From contig NZ_QGTX01000001.1 in the NCBI RefSeq assembly GCF_003182485.1, positions 3,488,001 to 3,552,000 of the forward strand: a DNA stretch of 64,000 nucleotides, in the 5' to 3' direction. The notes beneath the pieces were generated by a model. The model was not told where the DNA came from. It did no database searches and saw nothing but the letters and a program-made list of their open reading frames with translations. The DNA comes from Geodermatophilus normandii. GTDB lineage: Bacteria > Actinomycetota > Actinomycetes > Mycobacteriales > Geodermatophilaceae. This document shows, in pieces, positions 1 to 14,164 of the stretch (its first letter is position 1; every line of letters begins with the position of its first letter). A program made the translations under genes and the position numbers.

Positions 1-276
1 ACCTTCGTGCTGATCTACATCATCCTGCAGTTCGGCAACACCCCCTCCCAGATCGGCCCGCTCGCCGTGGCGCTGCTCGTCGTGTCGATCGGCGCCTCGC
101 TGGGTGGACCCACCGGGTACGCCATCAACCCCGCCCGCGACCTCGGGCCCCGCATCGCGCACGCGGTGCTGCCCATCCGCGGCAAGGGCGGCAACGACTG
201 GGGCTACTCGTGGGTCCCCGTCGTCGGACCGATCGTCGGCGCCGTCCTGGCCGGCCTGCTCGCCCGGGTCTTCTGA
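1..276 (+). CDS. glpF: Glycerol facilitator/aquaporin (MIP family), 3' end only
   Basis: The frame is open from the first base and ends at TGA 274-276, so only the last 91 residues are seen and the true start lies upstream of the window. The visible part carries the second MIP selectivity motif, NPARDLGPR, preceded by a hydrophobic segment and followed by a final membrane helix. The aspartate after NPAR is the feature that marks glycerol-conducting members over water-only aquaporins. Glycerol kinase begins 39 bases downstream, which supports glycerol uptake followed by phosphorylation as one operon. Family assignment is firm; glycerol as substrate is inferred from motif and neighbour. Confidence 0.9.
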   Translation, partial: TFVLIYIILQFGNTPSQIGPLAVALLVVSIGASLGGPTGYAINPARDLGPRIAHAVLPIRGKGGNDWGYSWVPVVGPIVGAVLAGLLARVF

Positions 277-315
277 CCCGCCCACCCCTCTGCAACGACG
301 CACCAGGAGGAAGCA

Positions 316-1836
316 GTGACCACCTACATCGCCGCGATCGACCAGGGCACGACCAGCACCCGCTGCATGGTCTTCGACCACGCCGGCGCCGTCGTGGCCG
401 TCGGCCAGAAGGAGCACCGCCAGATCTTCCCGCGCGCCGGGTGGGTCGAGCACGACCCGGTCGAGATCTGGACCAACGTCCGCGAGGTCGTCGGCCAGGC
501 GCTGGCCCGCGCGGACCTGACCGGCTCCGACCTCGCCGCCGTCGGCCTGACCAACCAGCGCGAGACCACCGTCGTGTGGGACAGGAGCACCGGCGAGCCG
601 GTGTACAACGCCATCGTCTGGCAGGACACCCGCACCGACCGGATCGTCACCGAGCTCGGCGAGCTCGGCGGGGGAGCCGAGCGCTACAAGGAGAAGGTCG
701 GCCTGCCCCTGGCCACCTACTTCGCCGGACCCAAGGTGACCTGGATCCTCGACAACGTCGAGGGCGCCCGCGAGCGCGCCGAGCGCGGCGAGCTGCTCAT
801 GGGCACGATCGACAGCTGGCTGCTGTGGAACATGACCGGCGGCGTCGACGGCGGGCAGCACCTCACCGACGTCAGCAACGCCTCGCGCACCATGCTCATG
901 GACTACAAGACGCTGGCGTGGGACGAGTCGATCGCCGCGGACATGCGCATCCCCGTGTCCATGCTGCCGGAGATCCGGTCCAACTCCGAGGTCTACGGCG
1001 AGGGCCGCAAGGCCGGCGCGCTGGCCGGCGTGAAGATCGCCGGCTCGCTCGGTGACCAGCAGGCGGCCACCTTCGGGCAGGTCTGCTTCTCCCCGGGCAT
1101 GGCCAAGAACACCTACGGCACCGGCAACTTCCTGCTGCTCAACACCGGCGAGGAGGCGGTCTCGTCGAAGAACGGGCTGCTGACGACGGTCTGCTACAAG
1201 ATCGGCGACCGCAGGCCGGTCTACGCCCTCGAGGGGTCGATCGCCGTCACCGGGTCGCTGGTGCAGTGGGTGCGCGACAACCTGCGGCTCATCGGCGGGG
1301 CGCCGGAGATCGAGGCGGTGGCCCGCTCGGTCGACGACAACGGCGGCGCCTACTTCGTACCGGCCTTCTCCGGCCTGTTCGCCCCGCACTGGCGCTCCGA
1401 CGCCCGCGGCGCGCTGGTCGGCCTGACCCGCTACGTCAACCGCGGGCACCTGGCCCGGGCGGTGCTGGAGGCCACGGCCTACCAGACCCGCGAGGTCGTC
1501 GAGGCGATGAACGCCGACTCCGGCGTCGACCTCACCGAGCTCCGGGTCGACGGCGGCATGGTGGTCAACGAGCTGCTCATGCAGTTCCAGGCCGACATCC
1601 TCGGCGTCGACGTCGTCCGGCCCAAGATCGCCGAGACGACGGCGCTCGGCGCGGCGTACGCCGCGGGCCTGGCCGTCGGCTTCTGGGCCGACGAGGACGA
1701 GCTGACCAGCCAGTGGGCCGAGGACAAGCGGTGGAGCCCGGCGATGGAGCCGGCCGACCGCGACCGCTACTACCGCAAGTGGACGAAGGCCGTGCAGCGC
1801 ACCCTCGACTGGGTCGACGACGACGACGAGGACTGA
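316..1836 (+). CDS. glpK: Glycerol kinase
   Basis: Phosphorylates glycerol to sn-glycerol-3-phosphate with ATP in the cytoplasm, trapping glycerol brought in by the upstream channel. The 506-residue product is the usual family length. FGGY-kinase hallmarks are visible: the N-terminal phosphate-binding DQGTTSTR at residues 9-16, NQRET near residue 78, the GTIDSWLLW segment near 160, [10 protein letters not shown] near 242, and a C-terminal DGGM motif in the ATP-binding half. The GTG start at 316 follows a strong AGGAGG site at 305-310. The protein ends in an acidic run of Asp/Glu. A hairpin follows the gene, so the glpF-glpK unit probably ends here. Confidence 0.97.
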   Translation: MTTYIAAIDQGTTSTRCMVFDHAGAVVAVGQKEHRQIFPRAGWVEHDPVEIWTNVREVVGQALARADLTGSDLAAVGLTNQRETTVVWDRSTGEPVYNAIVWQDTRTDRIVTELGELGGGAERYKEKVGLPLATYFAGPKVTWILDNVEGARERAERGELLMGTIDSWLLWNMTGGVDGGQHLTDVSNASRTMLMDYKTLAWDESIAADMRIPVSMLPEIRSNSEVYGEGRKAGALAGVKIAGSLGDQQAATFGQVCFSPGMAKNTYGTGNFLLLNTGEEAVSSKNGLLTTVCYKIGDRRPVYALEGSIAVTGSLVQWVRDNLRLIGGAPEIEAVARSVDDNGGAYFVPAFSGLFAPHWRSDARGALVGLTRYVNRGHLARAVLEATAYQTREVVEAMNADSGVDLTELRVDGGMVVNELLMQFQADILGVDVVRPKIAETTALGAAYAAGLAVGFWADEDELTSQWAEDKRWSPAMEPADRDRYYRKWTKAVQRTLDWVDDDDED

Positions 1837-1882
1837 GTGACACCGACCGGGTGACACCGACCGGGTGAGGCCCGGTGATCCG

Positions 1883-1917
1883 GCGGGCGCCGTCCCCAGC
1901 CCGGGGGCGGCGCCCGC
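1883..1917 (+). terminator. Probable terminator after glpK
   Basis: A 10-bp perfect stem (gcgggcgccg at 1883-1892 with cggcgcccgc at 1908-1917) encloses a 15-base GC-rich loop that can itself pair. There is no U-tract, as is common in GC-rich actinobacteria. Just before it, at 1838-1866, a 14-bp unit (tgacaccgaccggg) is directly repeated. Confidence 0.55.
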
Positions 1918-1937
1918 TGGCGTGTCCGGCGGCGAAC

Positions 1938-1943
1938 TAGGCT
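1938..1943 (+). promoter_or_regulatory. -10 element of leaderless mshC transcript
   Basis: TAGGCT lies 7 bases before the GTG of mshC and fits the actinobacterial TANNNT -10 box. No ribosome-binding site separates it from the start codon, so transcription probably begins at or near the GTG. No clear -35 box is seen. Confidence 0.6.
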
Positions 1944-1950
1944 CGTCGCC

Positions 1951-3216
1951 GTGCTCGCCTGGCCTGCCCCGCTCCTGCCGACCCTCCCGGGCCCCGGCCC
2001 GGTCCTGCGGCTGTTCGACACCGCGCGCGGCCAGGTCGTCGACACCGAGCCGGGCGCGGTGGCGCGCATGTACGTCTGCGGCATCACCCCCTACGACGCC
2101 ACCCACCTCGGCCACGCCGCCACCTACCTGGCCTTCGACCTGGTCAACCGGCTGTGGCGGGACGCCGGGCACGCCGTCCACTACGTGCAGAACGTGACCG
2201 ACATCGACGACCCGCTGCTCGAGCGGGCCGAGCGCGACGGCGAGGACTGGGTCGTGCTCGCCATGCGGGAGACCGCGCTGTTCCGCGAGGACATGACCGC
2301 GCTGCGCGTGCTGCCGCCCGAGGACTACGTGGGCGCGGTCGCGGCCATCCCGCGGATCGTGGCGCACGTGGAGACGCTGCTCGACGAGGGCCTGGCCTAC
2401 GTCCTCGACGACGGCACCGGCGACGTCTACCACGACGTGGCGCAGGCGCCGGCGTTCGGCGAGGAGTCCGGCTACGACGAGGCGACGATGCTGGCGCTGT
2501 CGGCCGAGCGCGGCGGCGACCCCGACCGCCCGGGCAAGCGCAACCGCCTGGACCCGCTGCTGTGGCGCGGCCGCCGCGAGGGCGAGCCGTCCTGGCCCGG
2601 GCCGCGCGGCGTCGAGGGCCGGCCGGGCTGGCACATCGAGTGCGCCGCCATCGCGCTGGACACCATCGGCATGGGCTTCGACGTGCAGGGCGGCGGCAGC
2701 GACCTGGTCTTCCCGCACCACGAGTACTCCGCCGTCCACGCCGAGGCGCTCACCGCGGCGGCGACGGGGGTGAAGCAGTCCTTCGCGCAGGCCTACGTGC
2801 ACGCGGCGATGATCGGCCTCGACGGCGAGAAGATGAGCAAGAGCCGGGGCAACCTGGTGTTCGTCTCCAAGCTGCGCGGCGAGGGCGTCGACCCGATGGC
2901 CATCCGGCTGGCCCTGCTGTCGGGCCACTACCGCACCGACCGCGCCTGGACGCCGGACCTGCTGACCGCCGCCGAGGAGCGGCTGGCCACCTGGCGGCGC
3001 GCGGTGGCCCGCGACGCCGGCGCCCCGGCCGCGCCGGTGCTGGCCGCACTGCGCGAGCGGCTCTCCGACGACCTGGACAGCCCCGGCGCGATCGCCGCCG
3101 TCGACGCGTGGGCGGCGGCGACGCTGGCCGGGCACGGGGACCCGGAGGACGGCGCGCCGGCCGTGGTCTCCGACGCCGTCGACGCGCTCCTGGGCGTCGG
3201 CCTCCAGGAGGCCTGA
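1951..3216 (+). CDS. mshC: L-cysteine:GlcN-Ins ligase (mycothiol biosynthesis)
   Basis: Joins cysteine to glucosaminyl-inositol with ATP, the third committed step of mycothiol synthesis. The 421-residue protein is related to cysteinyl-tRNA synthetase but lacks its tRNA-binding C-terminus. Visible are the zinc-ligand cysteine in [16 protein letters not shown] (Cys43), the HLGH adenylation motif (52-55), the GWHIEC zinc segment, and KMSKS at 294-298. The N-terminus, with a Trp-Pro-Ala-Pro opening and a VLRLFDT strand, matches MshC rather than CysS. The GTG start at 1951 sits 7 bases after a -10 box, so the mRNA is probably leaderless. The stop overlaps the next start in TGATG, giving translational coupling to the HD hydrolase. 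Confidence 0.95.
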   Translation: MLAWPAPLLPTLPGPGPVLRLFDTARGQVVDTEPGAVARMYVCGITPYDATHLGHAATYLAFDLVNRLWRDAGHAVHYVQNVTDIDDPLLERAERDGEDWVVLAMRETALFREDMTALRVLPPEDYVGAVAAIPRIVAHVETLLDEGLAYVLDDGTGDVYHDVAQAPAFGEESGYDEATMLALSAERGGDPDRPGKRNRLDPLLWRGRREGEPSWPGPRGVEGRPGWHIECAAIALDTIGMGFDVQGGGSDLVFPHHEYSAVHAEALTAAATGVKQSFAQAYVHAAMIGLDGEKMSKSRGNLVFVSKLRGEGVDPMAIRLALLSGHYRTDRAWTPDLLTAAEERLATWRRAVARDAGAPAAPVLAALRERLSDDLDSPGAIAAVDAWAAATLAGHGDPEDGAPAVVSDAVDALLGVGLQEA

Positions 3217-4253
3217 TGGCCGGTGGCGGGGGGTTCCGCTCCACCGACCGCGCCGCCCGCGAGCGGGAGGAGGACGCGCTCGCCCCGGCCGCCACGCGCG
3301 CGGCGGCCACCCGCGGCCGGGCCGTCGCCGAGCCCGAGGACCCGCTGCGCACGGCCTTCGAGCGCGACCGCGACCGGATCCTGCACGCCAAGGCCTTTCG
3401 CCGGCTCAAGCACAAGACGCAGGTCTTCCTCAACCCCGACGGCGACCACTTCGTCACCCGGCTCACCCACACGCTGCAGGTGACCCAGGTGGCCCGCGCC
3501 ATCGCCCGTGCACTGGGGCTCAACGAGACGCTGGCCGAGGCGATCGCGCTCGGGCACGACGTCGGCCACTCGCCGTTCGGCCACATCGGCGAGGACGCCT
3601 TCGCCCCCTACGTGCCCGGCGGCTGGCACCACGCGGCGCAGGGCGTGCGGATCGTCGAGGTGCTCGAGCACCTGAACCTCACCTGGGAGGTGCGCGACGG
3701 CATCCGCGCGCACAGCTGGAAGATCTCACCGCCGCCGGCCACCCGCGAGGGGGAGTGCGTCCGCTACGCCGACCGGATCGCCTACCTCTCGCACGACGCG
3801 CTCGACGCCGTCCGCGCCGGGGTGCTGCAGGCCGGTGACCTGCCGGCCCGCGCGCGGGAGGTGTTCGGCGAACCCGGCAGCGCGATGGTCGGGGCGATGA
3901 CCGACGCCGTCGTGCAGGGCTCGCTGGCCGACGGCGCGGCGGTGGTGATGGCGCCGGGCCCGCTGGCCGCGATGCACGAGCTGCGGGCGTTCATGTTCCG
4001 GCGCGTGTACGCGTCGGAGGCCGCCGCGGGGCAGAAGCAGCTCGCCGTCGACGTCATCCGCCGGCTCGTCGACCACCACCTCGAGCACCCCGGGCTCATC
4101 CCGGCGACCTACCGCGACACCGCGGCCGACCCGGTCACCCAGGTCGTCGACCACGTCTCGGGCATGACCGACCGCTTCGCGCTGGCCACCCACGACCGGC
4201 TCTTCGGCGACGACGCCGCCGCCCGCACGGCCCCGCTGCTGCGCCGGGGTTGA
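3216..4253 (+). CDS. dgt: dGTPase-like HD-domain triphosphohydrolase
   Basis: Predicted to hydrolyse deoxynucleoside triphosphates (dGTP and relatives) to the nucleoside and tripolyphosphate. The 345-residue product shows the HD metal site in order: His85 in THTLQV, His114-Asp115 in GHDVGH, and Asp186 in YADRIAY. The N-terminal motif AFERDRDRILHAKAFRRLKHKTQV is also typical of the dGTPase-like group (only its family relevance is meant here). The ATG overlaps the mshC stop by one base, so the two genes are cotranscribed. The link to mycothiol is positional only. Family is clear; exact dNTP preference cannot be read. Confidence 0.9.
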   Translation: MAGGGGFRSTDRAAREREEDALAPAATRAAATRGRAVAEPEDPLRTAFERDRDRILHAKAFRRLKHKTQVFLNPDGDHFVTRLTHTLQVTQVARAIARALGLNETLAEAIALGHDVGHSPFGHIGEDAFAPYVPGGWHHAAQGVRIVEVLEHLNLTWEVRDGIRAHSWKISPPPATREGECVRYADRIAYLSHDALDAVRAGVLQAGDLPARAREVFGEPGSAMVGAMTDAVVQGSLADGAAVVMAPGPLAAMHELRAFMFRRVYASEAAAGQKQLAVDVIRRLVDHHLEHPGLIPATYRDTAADPVTQVVDHVSGMTDRFALATHDRLFGDDAAARTAPLLRRG

Positions 4254-4264
4254 GCCGCGGCTCA
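4251..4264. terminator. 14-bp palindrome between convergent genes
   Basis: tgagccgcggctca is a perfect palindrome that begins with the dgt stop codon. It lies in the 127-base gap between dgt and the convergent PAC2 gene and could act in both directions, although with no natural loop the hairpin is weak. The rest of the gap is GC-rich and has no gene. Confidence 0.3.
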
Positions 4265-4315
4265 GCCGGCTCCCGGGACCCTGCAGGGCCCGCGGGGACG
4301 GGAGGCGCCCGGAGT

Positions 4316-4333
4316 CGACCGTTACCCCCAACT
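4316..4333 (+). repeat. Intergenic motif, copy 1 (second copy at 45053-45070)
   Basis: cgaccgttacccccaact differs by one base from 45053-45070. Both copies lie outside genes. The role is unknown; the TTAYCCCCA core is close to a DnaA-box sequence but two isolated copies do not establish that. Confidence 0.4.
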
Positions 4334-4380
4334 CGCGCACGCAGGCCGCCCCCGCCCGGGCGAGGGGCGGGGGACGGACC

Positions 4381-5244
4381 TCAGTTGGGGGAGGAGCCCC
4401 GGCGGCGGAGGTAGCGCTCGAACTCGCGGGCGATCTGGTCGCCGTTGGCCTGGGACAGGTCGCTCTCGGTGGCCCGTTCCTCGAGCGAGCGCACGTACTC
4501 GACGACCTCGGCGTCCTCCTGGGCCATCTCGTCGACGGTCTTGACCCAGTCCTCGGCCTGCTGGGGGAGCGCGCCGAGCGGCACGGTCAGCTCCAGCACC
4601 TCCTCGACGCGCTGCAGCAGCGCGACGGTGGCCCGCGGCGACGGCGGCTGCGAGACGTAGTGCGGCACCGCCGCCCAGAAGCTCACCGCGGGGAGGCCGG
4701 CCTGCACGCAGGCGTCCTGGAAGACGCCGAGGATCCCGGTCGGCCCCTCGTAGCGGGAGGTCTCCAGCCCCCACGCCTGCGCGGACTCGACGTCGTAGGC
4801 CGAGCCGGACACCGGGGTGGGCCGGGTGTGCGGGGTGTCGGCGAGCAGGGCGCCGAGCGCGACGACGGTCTGCACGTCGAGCTCCTGGCACAGCTCGATG
4901 AGCTCCTGGCAGAACCCGCGCCAGCGCATGTTGGGCTCGATGCCGCGGATGAGGACGACGTCGCGGTCGCTGCCCGGCGGGCGGGCCACGGAGATGCGCG
5001 TGGTGGGCCACTCGATGCGCCGGCTCACCCCGCCGACGAGGGAGACGGTGGGCCGGTTGACCTGGAAGTCGTAGTAGTCCTCGGGGTCGAGCGCCGCCAG
5101 GGGCGTGGCGTCCCAGATGAGCTCGAGGTGCTCGAGCGCCCCGGTGGCGGCGTCCCCGGCGTCGTTCCAGCCCTCGAAGGCGACCACCGCCACCGGCTGG
5201 TTCAGCTGGGGCAGGTCCTCGGGAGCGGACTTCGGGTCGATCAC
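4381..5244 (-). CDS. PAC2 family protein
   Basis: A 287-residue member of the PAC2 (proteasome assembly chaperone-like) family. The N-terminal half contains the family signature around [20 protein letters not shown], then a Rossmann-like core with GIEPNMRW and [16 protein letters not shown]. An acidic helical tail ends the protein. I choose the GTG at 5244 rather than a start at 5277 because a TAGGCT -10 box lies exactly 7 bases upstream, the same spacing as other leaderless genes here, and it gives the VIDPKS N-terminus. The gene is conserved near mshC and the proteasome locus in actinobacteria, but whether it assists the bacterial 20S proteasome is not established. Confidence 0.85.
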   Translation of the reverse strand: MIDPKSAPEDLPQLNQPVAVVAFEGWNDAGDAATGALEHLELIWDATPLAALDPEDYYDFQVNRPTVSLVGGVSRRIEWPTTRISVARPPGSDRDVVLIRGIEPNMRWRGFCQELIELCQELDVQTVVALGALLADTPHTRPTPVSGSAYDVESAQAWGLETSRYEGPTGILGVFQDACVQAGLPAVSFWAAVPHYVSQPPSPRATVALLQRVEEVLELTVPLGALPQQAEDWVKTVDEMAQEDAEVVEYVRSLEERATESDLSQANGDQIAREFERYLRRRGSSPN

Positions 5245-5251
5245 CCCTGCG

Positions 5252-5257
5252 AGCCTA
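5252..5257 (-). promoter_or_regulatory. -10 element of leaderless PAC2 transcript
   Basis: TAGGCT on the minus strand, 7 bases before the GTG at 5244. Same hexamer and spacing as mshC, dop and others in the window. Confidence 0.6.
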
Positions 5258-5384
5258 CGTCGGTCGCGCGCCCTCACCAGGGGAGCGCGGGATGGGAGGA
5301 TGGGCGCCGCCGTGGAATGCGGCCGGGTCCGCGGCCGCTGCTGGTGCTACGCGCACCCCCGCCCACCGACCCCCGAGGACGCCC

Positions 5385-9185
<3,801 letters not shown>

Positions 9186-9186
9186 A

Positions 9187-9241
9187 GGACCCCGGTGCCC
9201 CCGCGCCTCGCAGGCCCGGCGCGGGACCCTGCACCGGGGCC
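9187..9241. repeat. REP-like intergenic palindrome, copy A (possible bidirectional terminator)
   Basis: Nested inverted repeats: ccccggtgc (9190-9198) pairs with gcaccgggg (9231-9239), and ccgcgcc pairs with ggcgcgg inside. It sits between the convergent metH and regulator stops, so it can terminate both. A near copy lies at 58881-58944, which makes it a dispersed repeat rather than a one-off hairpin. Confidence 0.65.
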
Positions 9242-9245
9242 ACCC

Positions 9246-10709
<1,464 letters not shown>

Positions 10710-10770
10710 GGTCGCCTCCCGGCTGTGGCGTGTGTCACGGCAATGTACGCGCCGGGGGAGCGGCCGCGGC

Positions 10771-10785
10771 GTCTCAAGGTGAGAC
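10771..10785. promoter_or_regulatory. Candidate operator GTCTCA-N3-TGAGAC
   Basis: A perfect 6-bp inverted repeat with a 3-bp spacer (gtctcaaggtgagac) in the 166-base divergent promoter region. It lies about 40 bp upstream of the TAGCGT box before the amidohydrolase, a good place for an activator. The divergent Fis-type regulator is the natural candidate to bind it. Confidence 0.5.
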
Positions 10786-10818
10786 AGCCGGACGGTTCTC
10801 GGGGTGCCCGGGCGGACC

Positions 10819-10824
10819 TAGCGT
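10819..10824 (+). promoter_or_regulatory. Possible -10 element for the amidohydrolase operon
   Basis: TAGCGT matches TANNNT, about 50 bases before the ATG and downstream of the candidate operator. No convincing -35 is seen, as expected for an activator-dependent promoter. Confidence 0.35.
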
Positions 10825-10875
10825 CGGCCAGCAGAGGTGACCCGCCTCACACCCGGAGCCGACGGAGGCCGACGG

Positions 10876-11925
10876 ATGTACACCAAGGACGGCGAGCAGT
10901 ACTACGTCGTGGACGCCCACATCGCCCTGTGGGACGCGCGGCCGGAGAACCAGCGCAACGTGCACGGCAGGCAGTTCATCGACTGCTTCTACGACTACCA
11001 CCGCAACCTCAGCCCCGAGGCGGAGGTCTGGCCCTACGAGGAGTACCTCTACCAGGGCGGCGAGCGGCTGATGCGCGACGTCTTCGTCGACGGGATCGTC
11101 GACCACGCGGTCTTCCAGCCGGCGCGGCTCGCGGAGTTCTACCACCGCGGCTTCGGGCAGACCGAGGAGGCGTTCGCGCTCGCCCGGGCCCATCCGGACA
11201 AGCTCACCTACAACCACTACTGGGACCCGCGCGACGGCGAGAACGGCCTCGACGCGCTGCGCGCCGCCGCCGAGCGCATGCAGCTCAAGGGCGTGAAGCT
11301 CTACACCGCCGACTGGCACGGGGAGTCCCGCGGCTGGAAGCTCACCGACCCGATGGCCTCCCGCTACCTGGAGCTGTCGCAGGAGCTCGGCATCCGCAAC
11401 GTCCACGTCCACAAGGGCCCGACGATCCGCCCGCTGGACCGCGACGCCTTCGACGTCGCCGACGTCGACCACGCGGCCACCGACTTCCCCGACCTGACGT
11501 TCGTGGTGGAGCACTGCGGCCTGCCCCGCCTGGAGGACTTCTGCTGGATCGCCACCCAGGAGCCCAACGTCGTCGCCGGTCTCGCCGTGGCCATCCCGTT
11601 CATCCACACCCGGCCGCGGTACTTCGCGCAGATCATGGGCGAGCTCCTCTACTGGCTCGGCGAGGACCGCATCCTGTTCTCCAGCGACTACGCGCTCTGG
11701 ACGCCGAAGTGGCTGGTGGAGGAGTTCGTGGACTTCCAGATCCCCGAGGACATGAGCCCGGAGTACGCGCCGATCACCGTCGAGCAGAAGAAGAAGGTGC
11801 TCGGCCTCAACGCCGCCCGGCTCTACGACCTCCCCGTCCCCGAGCACCTGCGGCTGCCCGAGGCCGACGAGACCGAGACCGGCCCGCGCGAGCCGGCCGC
11901 GGCCGACCTCGCGGGCGCCCGGTGA
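10876..11925 (+). CDS. Amidohydrolase family protein of the mim/prm monooxygenase type
   Basis: A 349-residue metal-dependent-hydrolase-fold protein (amidohydrolase 2 family). Visible are an N-terminal VVDAHIALWD strand, HVHKGP, VVEHCGLPRLEDF and the C-terminal ILFSSDYALW segment with the conserved aspartate. The N-terminal motif is DAH, not HxH. Close relatives are encoded directly after binuclear-iron propane/acetone monooxygenase genes (mimABCD, prmABCD), where they are needed for activity but their reaction is unclear. ATG at 10876 is preceded by GGAGG at 10864-10868. It overlaps the next gene in GTGA, so the three genes are coupled. No monooxygenase subunit is in the window. Confidence 0.85.
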   Translation: MYTKDGEQYYVVDAHIALWDARPENQRNVHGRQFIDCFYDYHRNLSPEAEVWPYEEYLYQGGERLMRDVFVDGIVDHAVFQPARLAEFYHRGFGQTEEAFALARAHPDKLTYNHYWDPRDGENGLDALRAAAERMQLKGVKLYTADWHGESRGWKLTDPMASRYLELSQELGIRNVHVHKGPTIRPLDRDAFDVADVDHAATDFPDLTFVVEHCGLPRLEDFCWIATQEPNVVAGLAVAIPFIHTRPRYFAQIMGELLYWLGEDRILFSSDYALWTPKWLVEEFVDFQIPEDMSPEYAPITVEQKKKVLGLNAARLYDLPVPEHLRLPEADETETGPREPAAADLAGAR

Positions 11926-12677
11926 CCGCCGTCCTGCCCGACCTCGACGCCGGGGTGACCGAGCAGCGGGTCCGCGCCGCGCTCGGCACCGTGGTCGACC
12001 CCGAGCTGGACGAGCCGATCACCGACCTGGGGTTCGTCCGCTCGGTCGCCGTGGACGCCGGCACCGTCGAGGTGCACCTGCGCCTGCCCACCTCGTTCTG
12101 CGCGCCCAACTTCGCCTGGCTGATGGTCTCCGACGCCTCCGACGCGGTCTCCGCCGTCGCGGGGGTCGCGCGGGTGGTCGTCGAGCTCGACGACCACTCC
12201 GACTCCGACCTCGTCAACCGCGGCCTGGCCGCCGGGCTCGGCTACCGCGGCACCTTCGGCTCGGAGGCCGAGGAGTCGCTGGACGAGCTGCGGGCCACCT
12301 TCACCCGCAAGGCGCACACCGCCGCCATGGAGCGGGCGCTCACCGGCCTGCTCCGCGCCGACCCGTCGGCCGACGTCCGGGCGGTCACCCTCGGCGACCT
12401 CCCGCCCGACGCCGCCGCGGCGCTGCGCCGCCGGCGGGCCGCCGTCGGACTGCCGGTCGACGACGGCGCACCCGTGCTCGTCCGTGACGACGGCACCCGC
12501 CCCGGCCCCGCCGACGCCGCCCTGGTGCTGCGCCGCGCCCGGTCGGTGCGGATCTCCGTCGACGGCAACGCCCACTTCTGCCGCGGGCTGCTCACCACCC
12601 GCTATCCCGGGTCGGAGGCCGACCAGGTGCCCCGCCCCGACGACCGTCCCGTCCTGCCCCTGGAGGTCCTGCCGTGA
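11922..12677 (+). CDS. DUF59/MIP18-like iron-sulfur assembly family protein
   Basis: A 251-residue protein whose first ~95 residues are a DUF59 (MIP18/PaaD-like) domain: VVDPELDEPITDLGFVRSV, then TSFCAPNFAWLM with the conserved cysteine. Relatives help assemble iron-sulfur or metal centres. The remaining ~150 residues are a lineage-specific extension ending GNAHFCRGLLTTRYPGSEAD, as in the companion gene of mim/prm clusters. GTG 11922 overlaps the preceding stop and the stop overlaps the next GTG (GTGA both times), so translation is coupled on both sides. A role in maturing a metalloenzyme is inferred; its usual partner is missing here. Confidence 0.8.
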   Translation: MTAVLPDLDAGVTEQRVRAALGTVVDPELDEPITDLGFVRSVAVDAGTVEVHLRLPTSFCAPNFAWLMVSDASDAVSAVAGVARVVVELDDHSDSDLVNRGLAAGLGYRGTFGSEAEESLDELRATFTRKAHTAAMERALTGLLRADPSADVRAVTLGDLPPDAAAALRRRRAAVGLPVDDGAPVLVRDDGTRPGPADAALVLRRARSVRISVDGNAHFCRGLLTTRYPGSEADQVPRPDDRPVLPLEVLP

Positions 12678-13699
12678 AGGCCGTCCGCGTGCACGAGTAC
12701 CACGCCGACCCCACGATCGACGACATCCCGGAACCGGAGATCCGGGGTCCCCTCGACGTCGTCGTCAGGATCGGCGGCGCCGGGGTGTGCCGCACCGACC
12801 TGCACATCCTCGAGGGCCAGTGGGCCGACCTGCAGAACCCCGACCTGCCCTACGTGATCGGGCACGAGAACGCCGGGTGGGTGCACGCGGTCGGGGAGGG
12901 GGTCACCAACGTCGCCGTCGGCGACACGGTGATCCTGCACCCGCAGCCCAGCTGCGGCCTGTGCCTGGCCTGCCGCGCCGGCCGGGACATGCAGTGCGAG
13001 CACGCCTTCTTCCCCGGGCTGTCGAACGACGACGGCGGCATGGCCGAGTACCTGCGCACCACCGCCCGCGCCTGCGTGAGGCTCGACCCGTCGACCGACC
13101 CGGCCGACGTCGCGGCGCTGGCCGACGCCGGCATCACCGCCTACCACGCCGTGCGCAAGGCCCTGCCGCTGCTGCACCCGGGCACCACGGCGGTCGTGCA
13201 GGGCGCCGGCGGCCTCGGCCACATCGGCGTCCAGTGCCTGGCCGCGCTGTCGGCCACCCGGGTCGTCGTCGTCGACCGCAACCCCGAGGCACTCGAGCTC
13301 GCCCGGCAGATCGGCGCGGACGAGACCGTGGTGGCCGACGGCGACCAGGTGCGGGCCGTCCAGGAGCTGACCGGCGGGGGTGCGGACGTCGTCTTCGACT
13401 TCGTCGCCGAGCAGGGTGCCGAGACGGACGCCTGGCACATGACCGGCCCGGCCGGCTCGCTCTACGTCATCGGCTACGGCGGCGAGCTGCGGATCCCGAC
13501 GCTGGAGTTCGTCGCCGCGGAGAAGAACGTCGTCGGCAACATCGTCGGCACCTACACCGACCTGGCCGAGCTGATGGTGCTCGCGCAGGCCGGGAAGGTC
13601 ACCCTGCACACCCGGCAGTACCCGCTCGACCGGGCCGTGGACGCGCTGCGGGACCTCGACGCCGGGAAGGTCCGGGGCCGCGCGATCCTCGTGCCCTGA
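12674..13699 (+). CDS. NAD(P)-dependent zinc alcohol dehydrogenase
   Basis: A 341-residue medium-chain dehydrogenase that oxidises an alcohol to aldehyde or ketone. Catalytic zinc ligands are visible in GAGVCRTDLH (Cys~38) and YVIGHENAG (His~60-Glu). The structural-zinc loop has four cysteines in PSCGLCLACRAGRDMQC. The NAD(P) Rossmann motif is GAGGLGHIGVQ near residue 177, with an aspartate after the second strand (VVVDRN) favouring NAD. In mim/prm operons the matching gene oxidises the alcohol formed by the monooxygenase. Start GTG 12674 is inside the previous stop. A 12-bp hairpin follows. Confidence 0.92.
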   Translation: MKAVRVHEYHADPTIDDIPEPEIRGPLDVVVRIGGAGVCRTDLHILEGQWADLQNPDLPYVIGHENAGWVHAVGEGVTNVAVGDTVILHPQPSCGLCLACRAGRDMQCEHAFFPGLSNDDGGMAEYLRTTARACVRLDPSTDPADVAALADAGITAYHAVRKALPLLHPGTTAVVQGAGGLGHIGVQCLAALSATRVVVVDRNPEALELARQIGADETVVADGDQVRAVQELTGGGADVVFDFVAEQGAETDAWHMTGPAGSLYVIGYGGELRIPTLEFVAAEKNVVGNIVGTYTDLAELMVLAQAGKVTLHTRQYPLDRAVDALRDLDAGKVRGRAILVP

Positions 13700-13705
13700 G
13701 CCGGC

Positions 13706-13735
13706 GCGGCCCCGGCCCGTCCCGGCCGGGGTCGC
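13706..13735. terminator. Bidirectional terminator
   Basis: gcggccccggcc (13706-13717) and ggccggggtcgc (13724-13735) form a 12-bp stem with one mismatch and a 6-base loop, between the convergent alcohol dehydrogenase and NTF2-like genes. Confidence 0.7.
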
Positions 13736-13737
13736 GT

Positions 13738-14091
13738 CTACCGCTCGGTGTCCATGCGCTGCACGAGGTCGCCGCTGAACCGGTACACGTGCCGGACGGT
13801 CTCCCGTGACAGGACCGTGCCGCCCGGGTCCCGCACGGTCATGGCCACGGTGACCGCCACCGAGCCGTCGGGGCGCTCCTCGAACCCGGTCGGCCGCAGC
13901 AGGGGGCGGATCTGCGCCCACTGGCGCTCCCAGTAGCCGCGCACCTCCTCGTGCCCGGAGAGCCGGCCGCCCTCCCAGCCGTTGGGCCAGTCGACGTCGG
14001 GGGCCATGGCGGCCAGAACCGCGTCCACGTCGCGGGCGGTGAAGGCCGCGTACAGCGAGCGCAGCCGGTCGGCGCGGTCCGGTGGGGTCAT
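13738..14091 (-). CDS. NTF2-like/SnoaL-like domain protein
   Basis: A 117-residue single-domain protein of the NTF2-like fold. Visible family features are the N-terminal helix (LRSLYAAFTARDVDAVLAAM), APDVDWPNGWEG after the first strand, a helix in GHEEVRGYWERQW, and long antiparallel strands VAVTVAMTVRD and HVYRFSGDLVQRMD. Members include ketosteroid isomerase-like and polyketide cyclase-like enzymes, but the active-site residues do not allow a reaction to be named. The ATG at 14091 has a GAGAGGA site upstream. It is divergent from the AceE-like gene with a 73-base gap. Confidence 0.8.
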   Translation of the reverse strand: MTPPDRADRLRSLYAAFTARDVDAVLAAMAPDVDWPNGWEGGRLSGHEEVRGYWERQWAQIRPLLRPTGFEERPDGSVAVTVAMTVRDPGGTVLSRETVRHVYRFSGDLVQRMDTER

Positions 14092-14164
14092 GGGTCGGGT
14101 CCTCTCGCGACGGCGGTCCGGGCACCCGCCATCCTGGTGCCCCACCCGCCCGACAGGAGAGACC

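Noticed and set aside
5245-5277. Longer N-terminus of the PAC2 protein
   Set aside because: The -10 box lies inside that extension, 7 bases before the GTG at 5244.
5278-5384. Cobalamin riboswitch upstream of metH
   Set aside because: The gap is short and I could not find the conserved B12-box sequence.
10837-10875. Upstream GTG extension of the amidohydrolase
   Set aside because: ATG 10876 has a well-spaced GGAGG and the extension shows no homology-like pattern.
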